Shown: positions 23,408 through 35,988 of the stretch, piece by piece
Numbering within the stretch: position 1 is the stretch's first letter
How the letters are laid out: every line of letters begins with the position of its first letter
DNA from: Euryodendron excelsum
Lineage: Eukaryota > Streptophyta > Magnoliopsida > Ericales > Pentaphylacaceae
DNA length: 64,000 nucleotides
Direction of reading: 5' to 3'
Assembly: GCA_033060915.1 (NCBI GenBank)
Contig: CM065378.1
Location: 50,416,001 to 50,480,000 of the forward strand
The notes under the pieces: model-generated
The model's input: the letters and a program-made list of their open reading frames with translations, nothing else
Told to the model about the DNA's origin: nothing
Database searches by the model: none
Program-made: the position numbers and the translations under genes

Positions 23408-26400
23408 TGTCGCACCTCGATTTTTTTGACTCGGGTGGAATCGGTACTCTTTCTGTTAGAATTCATCTTTAAAAAACAAGTGCGATGGGGGTTTAAACTT
23501 GAAATTGATTTTGGATAAGGGCATTTTGCAAAAATTTGGAGTCACCACCTAACATGGTTAAAGATGAGCTAGGTCACCTAAAACTAAATGTAATCCGAAG
23601 ACTAGGCTTAGATTTTTCAAAAATATTTGGAAAATGCCTTCTAGGGAAGGCTTTGGAAAACAAGGTTTTCTTAGCATACTTTTGAAAATGTTTTAAAGCC
23701 CTTTTGAAATGTGACTCCATGTTGGTCTTTGCACTAGAGATCTATGGTCCAGGGGTTGGTTATGTGCATGAAAGATATCCTAAGATCATCACCCTACCTC
23801 GCCCGATAATCGGTACCTACATGTCGATCCACCCTTAATTCACTCACTGATCTCCGATTACTTAATATCTACTATATCCACTTATGCAATTTTCAAGGAT
23901 GAATGATGTATGATGCCTGTTTTTAGAAAGACTTTTAAAAGAATAGGAAGTTTTTGTAATTTGATTTTGAAAAGTAATTTTGATGGACGGAAAGTTTTGA
24001 AAGGATATTTGACTTAAAGTAATAGTTATGACCGCACCTTTTTAGGATACTTACGTATCTCATTTGGCCAGAATCAGGTCATTCGTAGTTCATGCAAGAA
24101 CACGATTGGAAAATGGACTTAAGTGAGTCTTGGAAGGTTTTGAAACTCGAACTTAAGAGGGTTTTGACTTGAAAATGAACTTAAGAGAGTTTTAGATGTG
24201 TTTTCTAAATGGAATTCAAGAGAGTTTTAAAATGTTTTTTAAATCAATTTGAAGAATTTTTGATGTTGTTTTTGAAGTCAACTTAAGAGAGTTTAGAAGT
24301 TGCTTTTGAAATCAGCTCAAGAGAGTTTTGGAAAGATTTTTGACATTGAACTCAAGGGAGTTTGAACGTAGTTTTGAAATCAACTCAAGAGAATTTTGAA
24401 AGGTGTTTTGAAATTAACTCAAAAAAGTTTTAGAAGTGTTTTGAAATGAAGCTTGGATTATAACAAAGTAAAGACTTTTGAAAACTTGTCTCTGAAAAGT
24501 TTTGGAAATCGTTTTCTATGCTTATAAATGACTTGTTTGAATGTTTTATCACCTTTAAGGGATTAGTTATTGATCCAACTAAACTCATTTAGGGTTTTGG
24601 AAACTTTAGGGTTATGGAACCCTACTTGATATTTCACTTTCCTTTGAAAACCTTAATCATAGAATGACTAAGATTGTCCCAAGAATGTGAATCTTGAAAG
24701 TCCTTATTGAAAGAGATTTTGAAAACATTTAGTGTATGGAACCCTAATATGGACCATGACGGTTTTAATCAATATATTACCTTCCTTTGGAAACCCGAAC
24801 CTTGGTAGAGTCAGGATCATCCTTAGGGTTGTGAGTTTTTAAAAAACATTTTGGAAAATAGTTTTTGAAAATGCTAGGTATCTAGCCATTTTTGGTTAAG
24901 TTCAAGTGAAATTTTAGAAAATAGTTTGAGGGGGTTACAAAAATATATGAAAAGGTTTTGATGGCACCATTTTTGAATACTCAATAGCGTGAAGATTTTA
25001 GAAAACAAGTGTGAAAATGATTTTTGAATTTAGATTTGGAATTAAGGTTTTGGGATTAGACTACTTAGGCAAGGTTGCGCTAACTAGGGTTAAATAAAGC
25101 ATGGGTATACTAACTAGGGTTAGGTTGACCTAGGGTTTTGGAAACTTAGAGAGAGAAACTAGGGTTTCGAAAACGTAGAGAGGGAAACTAGGGTTTTGGA
25201 AACTTAGAAAGAGAAACTAGGGTTTTAGAAAACTAGAGAGAGAAACTTGGGCTTTGGATCTAGAGAGAGAAACTAGTGTTTTGGACCTAGAGAAGGAAAT
25301 TAGGATTTTGAACCTAGAGAGAGAAACTAAGGCTTTGAACCTAGTGATTTTGAACAAGAATTTGAGAGAAAAACTAGGGCTTTGAAACTAGTGGTTTGAC
25401 CTTTGATTTTGAACCTAGTGGTTTTGGAAGGCTTGGAAAGTATCATTTTATGGGCAAAACTTGGAAGATCATTTTAGAAAACTATGATTTCATATAAAAA
25501 CCTTATAATTTTATATAAAAAAACTTATGAATTTATGTGAAGAAATTTTAAGAAATACTTTGAAAAGTGTCCTTTCATGTAAGAAAATTATGATTTCATA
25601 TGAAACTCTTTTGGAAAAACCAACTCAAGGGAGTTGTGGGTTTCGAAACCATTTTTACACAAACTCACGAGAGTAACATTTTAGGAAACCACTCAAGAGA
25701 AGGTTATTTTAAAAACCATTTTAACACATTAAAACTATTCAAATGAGCATGTGATTCATATGGTTGATTTTTGAAAATCACTGAAGAGAGGGTTGCCTTG
25801 GAAGCCATTTTAATCACAAACTCAAGATAGCAAAACTTTTGAAAACCATTCAAGAGAGGGTTGTTTTGAAAATCATTTTAACACAAACTCAAGAGAGTAA
25901 TACTTTAGAAAACCACTCAAGAAATAGTTGTTTTGAAAACCATCTTAGCACATTAAAAACACTCAAGTGAGCATGTGATTCATATGGTTGATTCTTGAAA
26001 ACCATTCAAAAGAGGATTGCCTTGGAAACCATTTCAATCACAAACTCAAGAGAGCATAACTTTTGAAAACCACTCAAAAGAGGGTTGTTTTGAAAATCAT
26101 TTTAACACAGAATCAAGAGAGTTATTTGAAACAATGCAACCTAAAGATTAGATGGTTTTGAAGGCACTTTAAGGCATATGAACTTAGGGTTTTTGGTATG
26201 AACACTAGGAAACACTAATTTGGAGAGCTTTAGAGAGACACTTCACAAAACACTTAGAGATGAACCTTGAAAAGTTTTTGAAAATGAAATCAATGATGGT
26301 TTGAAAATAGGTTTTAAACATAAAAACAAACTCATAGCATGTATGACATGAACACCAGCACAAATATAATGCAAAAAGGAATGAATCATACATGGTTAGG

Positions 26401-28623
26401 CTTCACCAAATTGCAAGGTGCTTCAAAGCAAACCATCTTCAACTAGACTCACAAAATATACCCAGGAACTATGGGTGGGTTTGGTGAGCTTTTGTCTAGG
26501 CATAGCCTTGAAGCTCTCTTGTTGCAAGCACTTAAAAAGGTGGGGTAAAAGATAAAGATTAAAAGAGAGAATAACTCAAGTGAGAAGGAGGGAGAAGAGA
26601 GACTGGGGATGTGCATAAACATAAATGGAGATTACCTTATCTTCAATCAACCATGGCTTCTTTCTTGATTCTTCTTTGGCTTGGACTTCTTCTTGAATTT
26701 GAGAGACTTAGGGCTTTTTTGTGAATTTCAAAGTTTGGAGACTATCTTGGCTGAGTTTCCCTACAATTTTTGTATTTGAAATACATTGGGGGGTGCCTTG
26801 TTATTTATATAGAATTTGGCCATGGCCCTATGCATGTGGGACATGCATGTGGCCAAAAAATGGCCAAACATATGTCCCTCATGGGTTTGGCCTTAGCCAC
26901 TAGGAGAGTGCCATGTGGGACTCTTGTACTTCCCAAACTTGATCTGATGAAAATATGGATTTACGTGGGAGTCTTGTAATAAAATTTTTGTCTTGATCTG
27001 ATGAAAATATGGACTCATGTAGCATACGCTTCCATACCGGGAGCTTTTACGCTTACTTTTCCTCAATATTCATGCCATCCAGGAATAATTTGGGAAAATC
27101 AGACAAGTTGACGATGTTCTCTTATAATTTCTCTTGAACTTAGTGCCCTTTGGGAGCTTCGGATGATTTCGGTTGATGGAGATATTGTCTTAGGAAGCGA
27201 GCTTAAAAATAAACTTTTTGGAAGCGTCTGTGAGATGCTTGCTTGGTTTCCCGAAATGGCCGTCTTTGATCAATTTGACCATGGCCTTCAAAAATCGACC
27301 TTCTTGATCAAACTGTCTTGATGGAAAGTTCTCAGGAAAGGCTTTTGGAAATTTCCTAATTTATGCATTTTGCTAACCGTTTGACGGTGCATTATAATCA
27401 CGAAATCAGGATTTGACACGGTAATAGGGAAGCGACTTTTATACACTTCCCAAGGTTTTAAAAGTAACTTACTTTGTGCCATCCGATCACTACCCTCGGG
27501 GGATGTTATTGACGATTGGACTGTACTGATGGAAATATTATTGCTTAGGCTTCTAGGAATCCCCTAATTTATGCATTTCACCAATTGTTTGACAGTGCTT
27601 TATAATTAGGGAAATGAAGAAAAAGTTAGCTTTGGATAAGCGTATGTAACATGCTTCTCGAAGCTCTTGTTGACTTAAGTGTGTTTTAAGTCAAGAGACT
27701 CGCTTAAAAATGTTAGGGAACCCTCTTTAAAGTGCCCTAGTGGGGGCCGGTTTAGTTCCCAGAGCCAGTGTGGTCTCGAAAATGTGCTTGGGCACGTAAA
27801 GGCAACATTATCATTTGATCGGGACTTGCTGGAATGAGACTGGGATGGAATTTATTTGGAAATTAGGGTATGCCTAAATACCTAGAAATAGTTTGGGATG
27901 GCCTTACCACTTTTGGGAAGGTGTACGTCCCAAGGAGCATGCTAGGACACTTAGGGGCAAAAATGGACATTCTTATAGGGACTCTTCGGAATGGGATTGG
28001 GATTGGTTTGAATGGCATACTAAACATGTCAGATTGTCTAGAACTAGTATAGAGGGTGGTCTTACCATCTTGAGAATTGGTGCTTTCACGAAAGACGTGC
28101 TGGTTTGCCTAAGGGCAAAATAGTTAATTTTCATAGATCGGGGCTAGTGGTCGCCGGTGTTAACTAGGTTTACGAGTGTTTCCGTCACTCTAATAATTGT
28201 GATGAGTTGGTTTCCAAAGATGTCTTATATTTGGTAAACGTATCATGAGTGAGAGCTATAGTTGGTCTTTTGACACTGGGTTACTTGCAGTGTGCCCATA
28301 TTGACCTATTTGCGAGTGTTTTCGGCACTCTAACGGTTTGAAAGTTGGTGAGTGCTTCTGCCACTTAAATAATTTTGGCGGAGGCTACTTGATGCTAAGG
28401 GGCATAACTAACATTTGACATTGATGGGCTAACAAGCACCAGAAGTGAAATATATAAGGTTTGTGAGTGTTTCCATCACTCCGACAGTTTTAGCAGTTGG
28501 TTACGATGACTACCTGATCTCAAAAAGCTTGCCTGTATTGCCTAGAGGCTCAATGAAATGCAAGAGGCATTTTGGAATTCTTTTACTAGAAATTGCCAAG
28601 TAGACAAAAATGGGATGCTTATT
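23408..28623 (-). mobile_element. Solo LTR, Ogre-type (5.2 kb), minus strand
   Basis: On the + strand it starts TGTCGCACCTCG and ends GGGATGCTTATT; the usual TGTAAGCATCCC start is mutated in the last two bases. It is flanked by a perfect 5-bp duplication GTGAT (23403-23407 and 28624-28628). The right part resembles the 5' end of the 19681 LTR, and 23600-24100 carries the 'gaccgcacc...cttacgtatctc' block equivalent to GATACGTAGG on the minus strand. The middle (25440-26120) is an array of 'ccactcaagagagg' units. It landed inside the 44-bp repeat array of an older related LTR. Frames at 26205-28123 have no recognisable domains. Confidence 0.88.
26802..26809 (-). promoter_or_regulatory. Candidate TATA box of solo LTR (minus)
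   Basis: TATAAATA on the minus strand, within CTATATAAATAACAAGG, at the place in the LTR equivalent to the conserved TATA boxes of the sister family. Confidence 0.45.
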
Positions 28624-29507
28624 GTGATTTTTGTAAAACAACTTGAAGAATCCACTTAAGAGAGTTGTGATTTTTATAAGACAACTTGAAAAACTAAAAA
28701 AAGTTGTGATTTTTGTAAAACACCGTGAAAATCTAACTCAAGGGATTATAGTTTTTGTAAAGCAACTTAAAAAACCAACTCAATAGAGTTGTAGGTTTTT
28801 GTAAAACACCTTGAAAATCTAACTCAAGAGAGTTATAGAATTTGTAAAACAACTTAAAAAACCAACTCAAGAGAGTTGTAGGTTTTTGTAAAACACCTTG
28901 AAAATCTAACTCAAGAGAGTTATAGAATTTGTAAAACAACTTAAAAAACCAACTCAAGAGAGTTGTAGGTTTTTGTAAAACACCTTGAAAATCTAACTCA
29001 ATAGAGTTGTAGAATTTGTAAAACAACTTGAAAAGCCAACTCAAGAGAGTTGTAGGTTTTTGTAAAATAATTTGAAAAACCAACTCAAGAGAGTTGTGAT
29101 TTTTATAGAACATGCAACCTAAAGGCTAAGTTGAGTTAAGGACATCTTAAGGGAAAGAAACTTAGGGTTTTACAATAAAACACTAAAGAAGCCATTTTGA
29201 AGAGATTTTAAGAGACTTTTTGCAAAACTTTGGGAGAGGAATTTTGAAAGCTTCTTGAAAACAAACTTCAAAGGTTTTTGAAAATGGGTTTTAGCCATGG
29301 AAACAACTTTTAAAAAAAAATGTATGAAATGATCATTAAAACTAACATACTGCAAAGGGTATGGACATACAGGGCTAGGCTTCACCACATTGAAAGAGAG
29401 CCTCAAGGCCATAGCATGATAAGCTTGGGTTGCAAGACTTTCTCGGGTATCGTGGGTCTTGTAAGCTTGTACCTAGGCTTGGCCAAGAGGTCTACTTGTT
29501 TTAAGCA
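28624..29507 (-). mobile_element. Decayed Ogre-type LTR fragment, right part
   Basis: This continues the fragment at 22736-23407 after the nested solo LTR. After the tandem array it holds 'gcaacctaaaggctaagttgagtt...' and 'acatacagggctaggcttcaccacattg', which match 26120-26420 of the nested LTR. It stops abruptly at 'ttttaagca', where the copia-like element begins; related LTRs continue past this point. Confidence 0.6.
28791..29113. repeat. 87-bp tandem repeat (two 43/44-bp halves)
   Basis: Units begin with GTAGGTTTTTGTAAAACACC at 28791, 28878, 28965 and 29052, exactly 87 bp apart. Each has two halves, one with 'gtaaaacaccttgaaaatctaactcaag' and one with 'gtaaaacaacttaaaaaaccaac'. The period is a multiple of 3 and keeps a 126-codon frame open on the minus strand (28733-29113) that is not a gene. 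Single 43/44-bp units without the dimer order also occur at 23220-23407 and 28624-28790. Confidence 0.88.
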
Positions 29508-30656
29508 TGCTTTAGGTCCAGGCAAATTGAACGTCAGATTTTACTTTCTCAATGTACAATATGAATGCAATATGTATCAAGAAAAACAAAAGAAAATTTC
29601 TGTCTAATTTAACACAGAATTATGACAGTAAATTTTATAGAAAAACATACATCATTTTTTGACAAAATCAATATTGCATGATAACAAAAGACAGTATTTT
29701 CTACACTAAAAAAATACTGCAATTATGTAGAATTTTAATGCTAAAATTCAATATAGAAATACAGAATAAAATGGTTGAATTTTTGTAGAAATTCACCACA
29801 CGGCATATACAGAAATTAATCTGAAAACACGAACCTAGATAGAAATTCGTACAGAATTTCTAAGTTTGAAAGTGAAGATGAAATCGATTAGAAAAGACTG
29901 ACTGAATAGTCAGAAGTCGCCTGGAATAGTCGTCAAAAACTGGGCAGCACTTTTCCGGATACGTGAACGGACTTCATCCAAATTTGGACAGTACTTCGTC
30001 AAAGAGAGAAAGAGAGACAGATAGAATAGAATATATATATATATATATATATATGTTATTAAATTCGGAGGTGGATCTTTTTATATATAGAAAGATTCAC
30101 ACCCCTTTGAAAACGATGCCCCATTGGAATTTAAATTTAAATTTGAACCGGTTCGGTTTGGTTTTCACCCAGTTCACACACGTTTGGTTCAAACCACTGG
30201 TTTGAACCGCATCCAAAAATTAAATACCAAACCGGCCCAAGCCTATTTAATATTATTAAATCGCACTCGCACCGAGCTGGCTGGAGGAGCGAGCGGTGCA
30301 CGCGTGTGGAGTATTAGGTTAACCTATGGGTTCTATAGGTCTTCCCTCATCCACAAAATTGGGGTGCCCCTTAGTGCCCAAACCCTTCTCCAAACCTAGG
30401 TCTTATATACCCATCAATTTTTCCATAGACAATCAATGTGGGATAAGTCCTTAGTTCCACCCAATAACCATACTCATGGTACCTATTTTGGCGGCCATGA
30501 TCTCATTCAAACCTCTATGGATTTGAGCAAGTAGATGCATGTTCTTCATCTCCTTATAGAGGAGAACACAAACCACTTTGGACCCACTGACAAGGACATG
30601 TGGGTCCCACCTTAAAAATGGCTTAAAGTTGGTGTGTCACACCAATTATTCCAACA
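29508..30656 (-). mobile_element. 3' LTR of copia-like element
   Basis: On the minus strand it starts TGTTGGAATAATT (30656) and ends CTAAAGCA (29508). It shares with 34226-35328 the words 'tttctgtctaatt', 'gaaaagactgactgaa', 'gtcgcctggaatagtcgtc' or its variant, and 'tttccatagacaatcaatgtggga'. A (TA)n tract at 30030-30053 is preceded by (GA)-rich sequence. Frames such as 29963-30399 cover the LTR only by chance. Confidence 0.7.
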
Positions 30657-30670
30657 ATCTCCACATAAAT
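30657..30670 (-). other. Polypurine tract of copia-like element
   Basis: On the minus strand ATTTATGTGGAGAT lies directly before the LTR start TGTTGGAA. This is the usual plus-strand primer position in copia elements and it fixes the element's direction. Confidence 0.6.
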
Positions 30671-32974
30671 GAGATTGGCTATCAAAAAATAATGCACAAA
30701 GAAATGCAGATGCACAAATGTAAAAGAGAGAGTAAAGCGGAAAGTCACCGTATCAAGAAATGTGGCTTTTGGCTTTGAACCTTTCTTAGTGAAATACTAT
30801 TGGGTTTATTGGCAGACCAGTGAACATGATGTCTTAAACTGTTCTGTCGTTTGTATAAACCGAGATAATAGTATTCACACGGTTTTCTTCCCTATCCAAG
30901 TTTGATTCTTTAGTTGTGTTCGTTTTGGCCATGAACCACCCTGGTATTCATGAGTGCTTTAGGGAATTAAAGCCTTGACAATTCTTACAGAAGCAGCCCA
31001 TTCATACTCATATAGGTGATTTCTTATAGAGTGAGCAGATATACATACTCCATATGATAGCCAAGTAATAACAATCATTAAAAGCATAGGCTTATTAATA
31101 TGGATAGCCTGTCCTACTCGTTTTATATTAAAAGTTGTGGCTTATCCTAACAATGTTTCAGGTAATCAATATTTCACCATAGAATTGGACAGTGGAATGA
31201 AGTTTCCCATTGATTTATAGTAAGTCGACCTTAATTCGATTGTCTTGTTGAACCGAGATCTTGGGATCTCCAGTCAACTAGGTTGGGTTGCCATTAAGGT
31301 AACTTATAAGATAATAGGCTTTAATGTCCAATTCTCTCGATGAATGAATTTTGACCTCTTACCAGGCCTAATAGTAAGATGATCTCTCAATATCCTTTGA
31401 TTAAATAATAATCATTGAATATTACATTCCTGCGAGTAATGATCTTTAAAAGACATATTTGTTGTGTTTTGTCATTATCGGGAACTCTCTGTGTCTTAAG
31501 ACGTTTAAGAAGTCACTTGATATTTTTTCCTTAGCGGTTGATTCTTCCGCAGAATTTGGTTATTTACTTCCATTGTGAGAATTTCCTAAGAAATTAATGC
31601 ACTTCTTATAAGATTTATCCATTTATGGATTTAGCTTCTTCTAATTTATAACTCTAGTTTTCACAGTGTACACTCTCTAGTACTTCTGGATGTATATGTG
31701 ATCAGAGCTCATTTGTACCACAAAGCTATCACCTTCCAATAGATTAACCTTGGGTTTGAATAAAATACTTTATTTACGTCAAGATATGTTTACCCTTGCC
31801 ACTTTCGTGAACTCATATCACAAAGTCACAGCCGTCGAGACTAGATCTTGTCGCATATCTATTAAGTATTTGAGTTTAGACTCTACTCATTAAACCATTT
31901 GGATAACCTCGTTTTGGGATCCATCAACCAGATCGTCTATTACCCATTTTAGTTTTACCTCCATGTAAACTATTATTACGATTCAGGTATAACCAAACTT
32001 TGTACATCTCTTTACTTTACTAAAGTTATCGAGACTGCAATTAGTTCCTTTTCTCCTTAAGGTTTCACCTCTGACTTTGAAAGTTAGTCATTCGGATCAG
32101 TCACTCTTTCGTTTATTTATCTAGAACTTTCCTTCCTTCCAACCAAAGACTTGAAGTCTTGGATCTTTTGCTTACTCATAAAGTCTTCAAGACTCTTAGA
32201 GTGAAAAGAAAATACACAAAGAAGTCCATTCCCAAAAGACTATCCCACTTCTAGATTTAGGAAATAATCTCACGGATGATTCTAGAGTATCAAATAGATT
32301 ATCGTCTACCAAGGCATTCACATGCACAACTGTGTTCAAGCGGACTGGGGAACACTCGTACCATTTTATAACTTAGATTGCGGATAACCCGATCTATAAT
32401 TCTGTCAGTGTTAACATAATGTTCTGTGGGGTGTCCTAATGAGAACGCGTGTTTGAGAAAACAAAGCTTCCCCCCACATTTTTTAGATTATTCAAAATTT
32501 AACAAAGTAGTACACATCATCTCAATTAAGAGTTGGATCTCATTTTGCCAACAATCAAGTTACTGAAGGAACTAGGTGTTTATAGACAGGCGAATCTGGA
32601 CGTTAAGCTACTAAAGCTACATCATCACCATGTCCAATACCTTTTACTAGTTGACTACCTTCGTTCTCAAACTCGTTTGAACATTATAACACGTGCGTTT
32701 GATTACTTTAAGTATATTTTTCTGGTAGTACCAATATGTGCGTGGATAATTGTAAGTATACTCTTTGGTGATACCTTCTTAATTTCATTTTATTTCAAAG
32801 CCACTATGAAATACAATCAACATATGACAATTAACATAACAGTTAGATATGTCATTACCTTCACAAACATATATATAAACAGATACATATATGGCCACTA
32901 AAAGTGTTCCAATGTTAGCAACTAAACAAGTTATCATACAAACCAAATTAACTATACTAAAACATAACAAGAAA
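30671..32974 (-). other. Internal region of copia-like element without coding sequence
   Basis: No pol domains were found in any frame. The 122-codon frame on plus at 32533-32901 has no motif and lies antisense to the element. 'cttccccccacat' near 32467 and 'cgccccccacac' near 34138 are two G-rich (minus strand) words of unknown meaning. Confidence 0.4.
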
Positions 32975-33403
32975 CTAGTAAGGACCAGACGATCCTCTAG
33001 AAGAGGAACTCTCAATCACTATTAACACGGGATCACGCGTCCTCTTCTGCGCAAGCTCGAGGGTGTTTGGCCGATAAGGAGAGTCCACATCGTGAGAACC
33101 CTTGGGCTGTGCTAGAAACCTCGACCTCTGAAAGTAAGCAGGACATGGAATGCTCTTACGAGCAATGTATCGAATCTTCCTGTAGTAGTTCCGATAGCAA
33201 CTAGGTCCTACCTCATTCGGTCCAATCACTGGCTCTAGCAAAATAGGCAGGGCTACTGGCCTAGGAAGAACAACGTTCTCTAGACCATTAAGATGATACA
33301 CCGTGTGTAACATGGGAGGATCTGTTAGTTGTGCAAGATTCTCTGACTCATCCTCACCAAACCAGTTCTCACCTACCTCTTCTCAAGTGTCCATCATCCT
33401 CAT
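32975..33403 (-). CDS. Unidentified reading frame inside copia-like element
   Basis: A minus-strand frame, the same direction as the element. From the first Met (33313) it is 112 codons; reading upstream, the frame stays open to about 33390 and includes WFGEDESENLAQLTDPP. The product is rich in Arg, Ser and Pro, with RNYYRKIRYIARKSIPCPAY in the middle and SSSSRGSSG near the end. Further upstream lies TTTATAG followed by TTCACATGAGG, a possible 3' splice site, but an in-frame TGA separates that point from the open stretch. I do not recognise a family. It may be a gag remnant, a captured host exon, or a chance frame; the base composition is richer in G/C than its surroundings, which argues mildly for former coding use. 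Confidence 0.35.
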
Positions 33404-34225
33404 GTGAACTATAAACATATGGTAAAATTTTTATGATTAGAAATCATAGAATAGCACAAATTTAATTTCTTACAAAAAATTAAAGACTCTAGCAATTTAA
33501 TTTGCTAACACACTAAGTATCATATGCTCATATTTTTAAGGTTAGAAACCATAGAATAACACTATTTTAATTTCTGAAAGAAAATTAAAAACTTTAGCAA
33601 TAAAAATTGCTAATATCACAAGGTCATGCTTTCACCAAAAACACATAAGTATGACAAGACAAATAACATGTAGCATTTAAGATACATTAAAGATCTACTT
33701 ATACACCCTATCATGCTAAACATGCAATGAAAATAGAACTTTAACAAATTGACAACCACCATGCAATTTAAGTTCATCTCAATATTAGGAGTCATGTCAA
33801 TTGCTATGCGATACGAAACTTAAGTTTCACCGTCAAATCTGAATTCACATATGACTATGAAAATCCTATACCCAACATCACACAATCACATGTAATTTCA
33901 CTGTATTACTACATATGGAAAACACATACAAGAAAAAACATAATATGTCTTAAAATTATTGAAAAAATATTGTATAATGTCTATAATATAATAAAGTAAA
34001 ATTAGCAATATTAAATAAAGTGTGTGAAATAATGTGACATGGCATACTCGATAATTCATATGTAAAAATGCAATAAATATGCAAAAAAAGGCTGATCAAG
34101 TCAAGTGTTTTCACACTCTTTTTTTAAGACAGATTCGCCCCCCACACAAATGCTCATGGAATTAATGGGTGTCCATCTCGAGGATAAATTGATCACGACA
34201 CTGACCAAGTAGCACTACAATATTC
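33404..34225 (-). other. AT-rich leader side of copia-like element, no gene
   Basis: Non-coding AT-rich sequence with two similar blocks at about 33420-33490 and 33530-33600 ('gattagaaatcatagaatagcac' and 'ggttagaaaccatagaataacac'), a local direct duplication about 110 bp apart. It lies between the 5' LTR and the unidentified frame in element orientation. Confidence 0.4.
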
Positions 34226-34709
34226 AGATCCAGCCTAATCAAACATCAGATTCTATTCTCTCAATGTATAGTATGAATAAAATATGTATGAAAGAAAACA
34301 GAAGCAAATTTCTGTCTAATTCAATACAAAATTATAACGGTAAATTTCATACAGAAACTTACACCGTTTCTGATAAAATCAATATGACATGATAACAAAA
34401 GACAGTATTTTCTACAATAGAAAAATATTACAATTTTGTATAATTTCAATGCTAAAATTCAATACAGAAATACAGAATAAAGTGGTTGAATTTTTATAAA
34501 AATTCACCACATAGCATATACATAAATTAATCTAAAAACACAAACCTGGATAGAAATTCGTACAAAATTTCTAAGTGTGACATTGAAGATGAAATCGATC
34601 AGAAAAGACTGACTGAACAGTCAGAAGTTGCCTGGAACAGTCGTCGAAAACTGGGCAGCACTTTTTCTAGAGACGCAAATGGACTTCATCGGAATTTGGG
34701 CAGTACTTC

Positions 34710-34749
<40 letters not shown>

Positions 34750-35328
34750 AAGAGAACATTATATATATATATATATATAAAACTATTATTAAATTTTGAG
34801 GGGGATCTTTCTATATATAGAAAGATTCGCACCCTTTCGAAAATGGTGCCTCGTTGGAATTTAAATTTAAACCAGTTCGGTTTGGTTCTCACCCGGTTCA
34901 CAAACTTTTGGTTCAAATCACTGGGTCAAACAGCATTCAAAAATTAAATACTAAACTGGCCCAAGCCTATTTAATATTATTAAATCACACCCACACTCTC
35001 ACTTGAGCCGGCCGGACGGACGATGCATGCGTGTGGAGTATTGGGTCAATCCATGGGTTCTATAGGTCCCCCCCTCCCCCTTCCACAAAAGTGAGGTGCC
35101 CCTTTGGGCCCAAACTGTTCTCCAAACCTAGGCTTTATATACCCATCAATTTTTCCATAGACAATCAATGTGGGATAAGCCTACAGTTCCACCAAATAAC
35201 CATACTCATGATACTTACTTTGGAGACCATTATCTTATTCAAACCTCTATGGATTTGAGCAATTAGATACTTGTTCTTTATCTCCTCATGGAGGAGAACA
35301 CAAACTATATTGGACCCACTAACAAGGA
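34226..35328 (-). mobile_element. 5' LTR of copia-like element, main part
   Basis: Matches the left LTR (29508-30656) through most of its length, with (GA)n at about 34712-34747 and (TA)n at about 34759-34779. It is cut at 'cactaacaagga'; the missing tail (ACACGTGTGTTTTACC and on) is found at 39187-39240, beyond the inserted Tekay-like element. A clear primer-binding site next to its left end was not found. Confidence 0.68.
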
Positions 35329-35954
35329 TGTAACGACCTAGCTAACCAGACCGTTAAATAATAAAATGAACAACCTCAAATCTCGTGATGAACTCTCCAC
35401 ATAGAAGATAAAGCATAATTGTGCCTCAAAAAAAAGATTATTTCTTCTTCATGTCTAGGAACTCCGAGATAGCGATTACGACTCCAAAATTCAAATACGA
35501 CATTCCCTCAACTACAAGTACTCCCAATAAGATTTAATCATGCTACAACCCCAAATGTACCATTATGAGTGACTCTTGAATTTAATTCTTGAGATAAGAT
35601 TACAACTTCAAATAACTTACAAAAATAATTATTATTCTACCTAGACTCCAAGATCTTTTAATGCCCAAAATAATGTTTCCACAACAAAGCCTTAAAGTGA
35701 TACTCAACCAGCACTTATATGCTCCTGTCCTGATACCAATTTCTGTCATGACCCGACTTTGCTCTCGCTAGGTTGCGACCATGGGGTTGTTAGGGTTATA
35801 AAGTTTAACAAGGCATAAAAATCATAAATCGAACGATTCAGTTAACATTACATTAAAGTAAAAAGACTAGTGGAACATTAGCAAAATGTCTCTTTACAAA
35901 TACAGCCCAAAAGAGATCTAATTAACTCGAAAGTTTTAAAGCCACAGGCTAGCA

Positions 35955-35956
<2 letters not shown>

Positions 35957-35987
<31 letters not shown>
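35957..35987. repeat. Homopolymer of 31 G
   Basis: An uninterrupted G run in the Tekay-like LTR. Such runs are hard to sequence and their length should be treated as approximate. Confidence 0.9.

Positions 35988-35988
<1 letters not shown>

Noticed and set aside
28733..29113. 126-codon frame with repeated Leu/Phe/Tyr-rich blocks on the minus strand
   Set aside because: It is the translation of the 87-bp tandem repeat in an LTR fragment, not a gene.
32533..32901. 122-codon frame, partly hydrophobic
   Set aside because: It lies antisense to the copia-like element, has AT-rich codons and no motif, and is not supported by neighbours.
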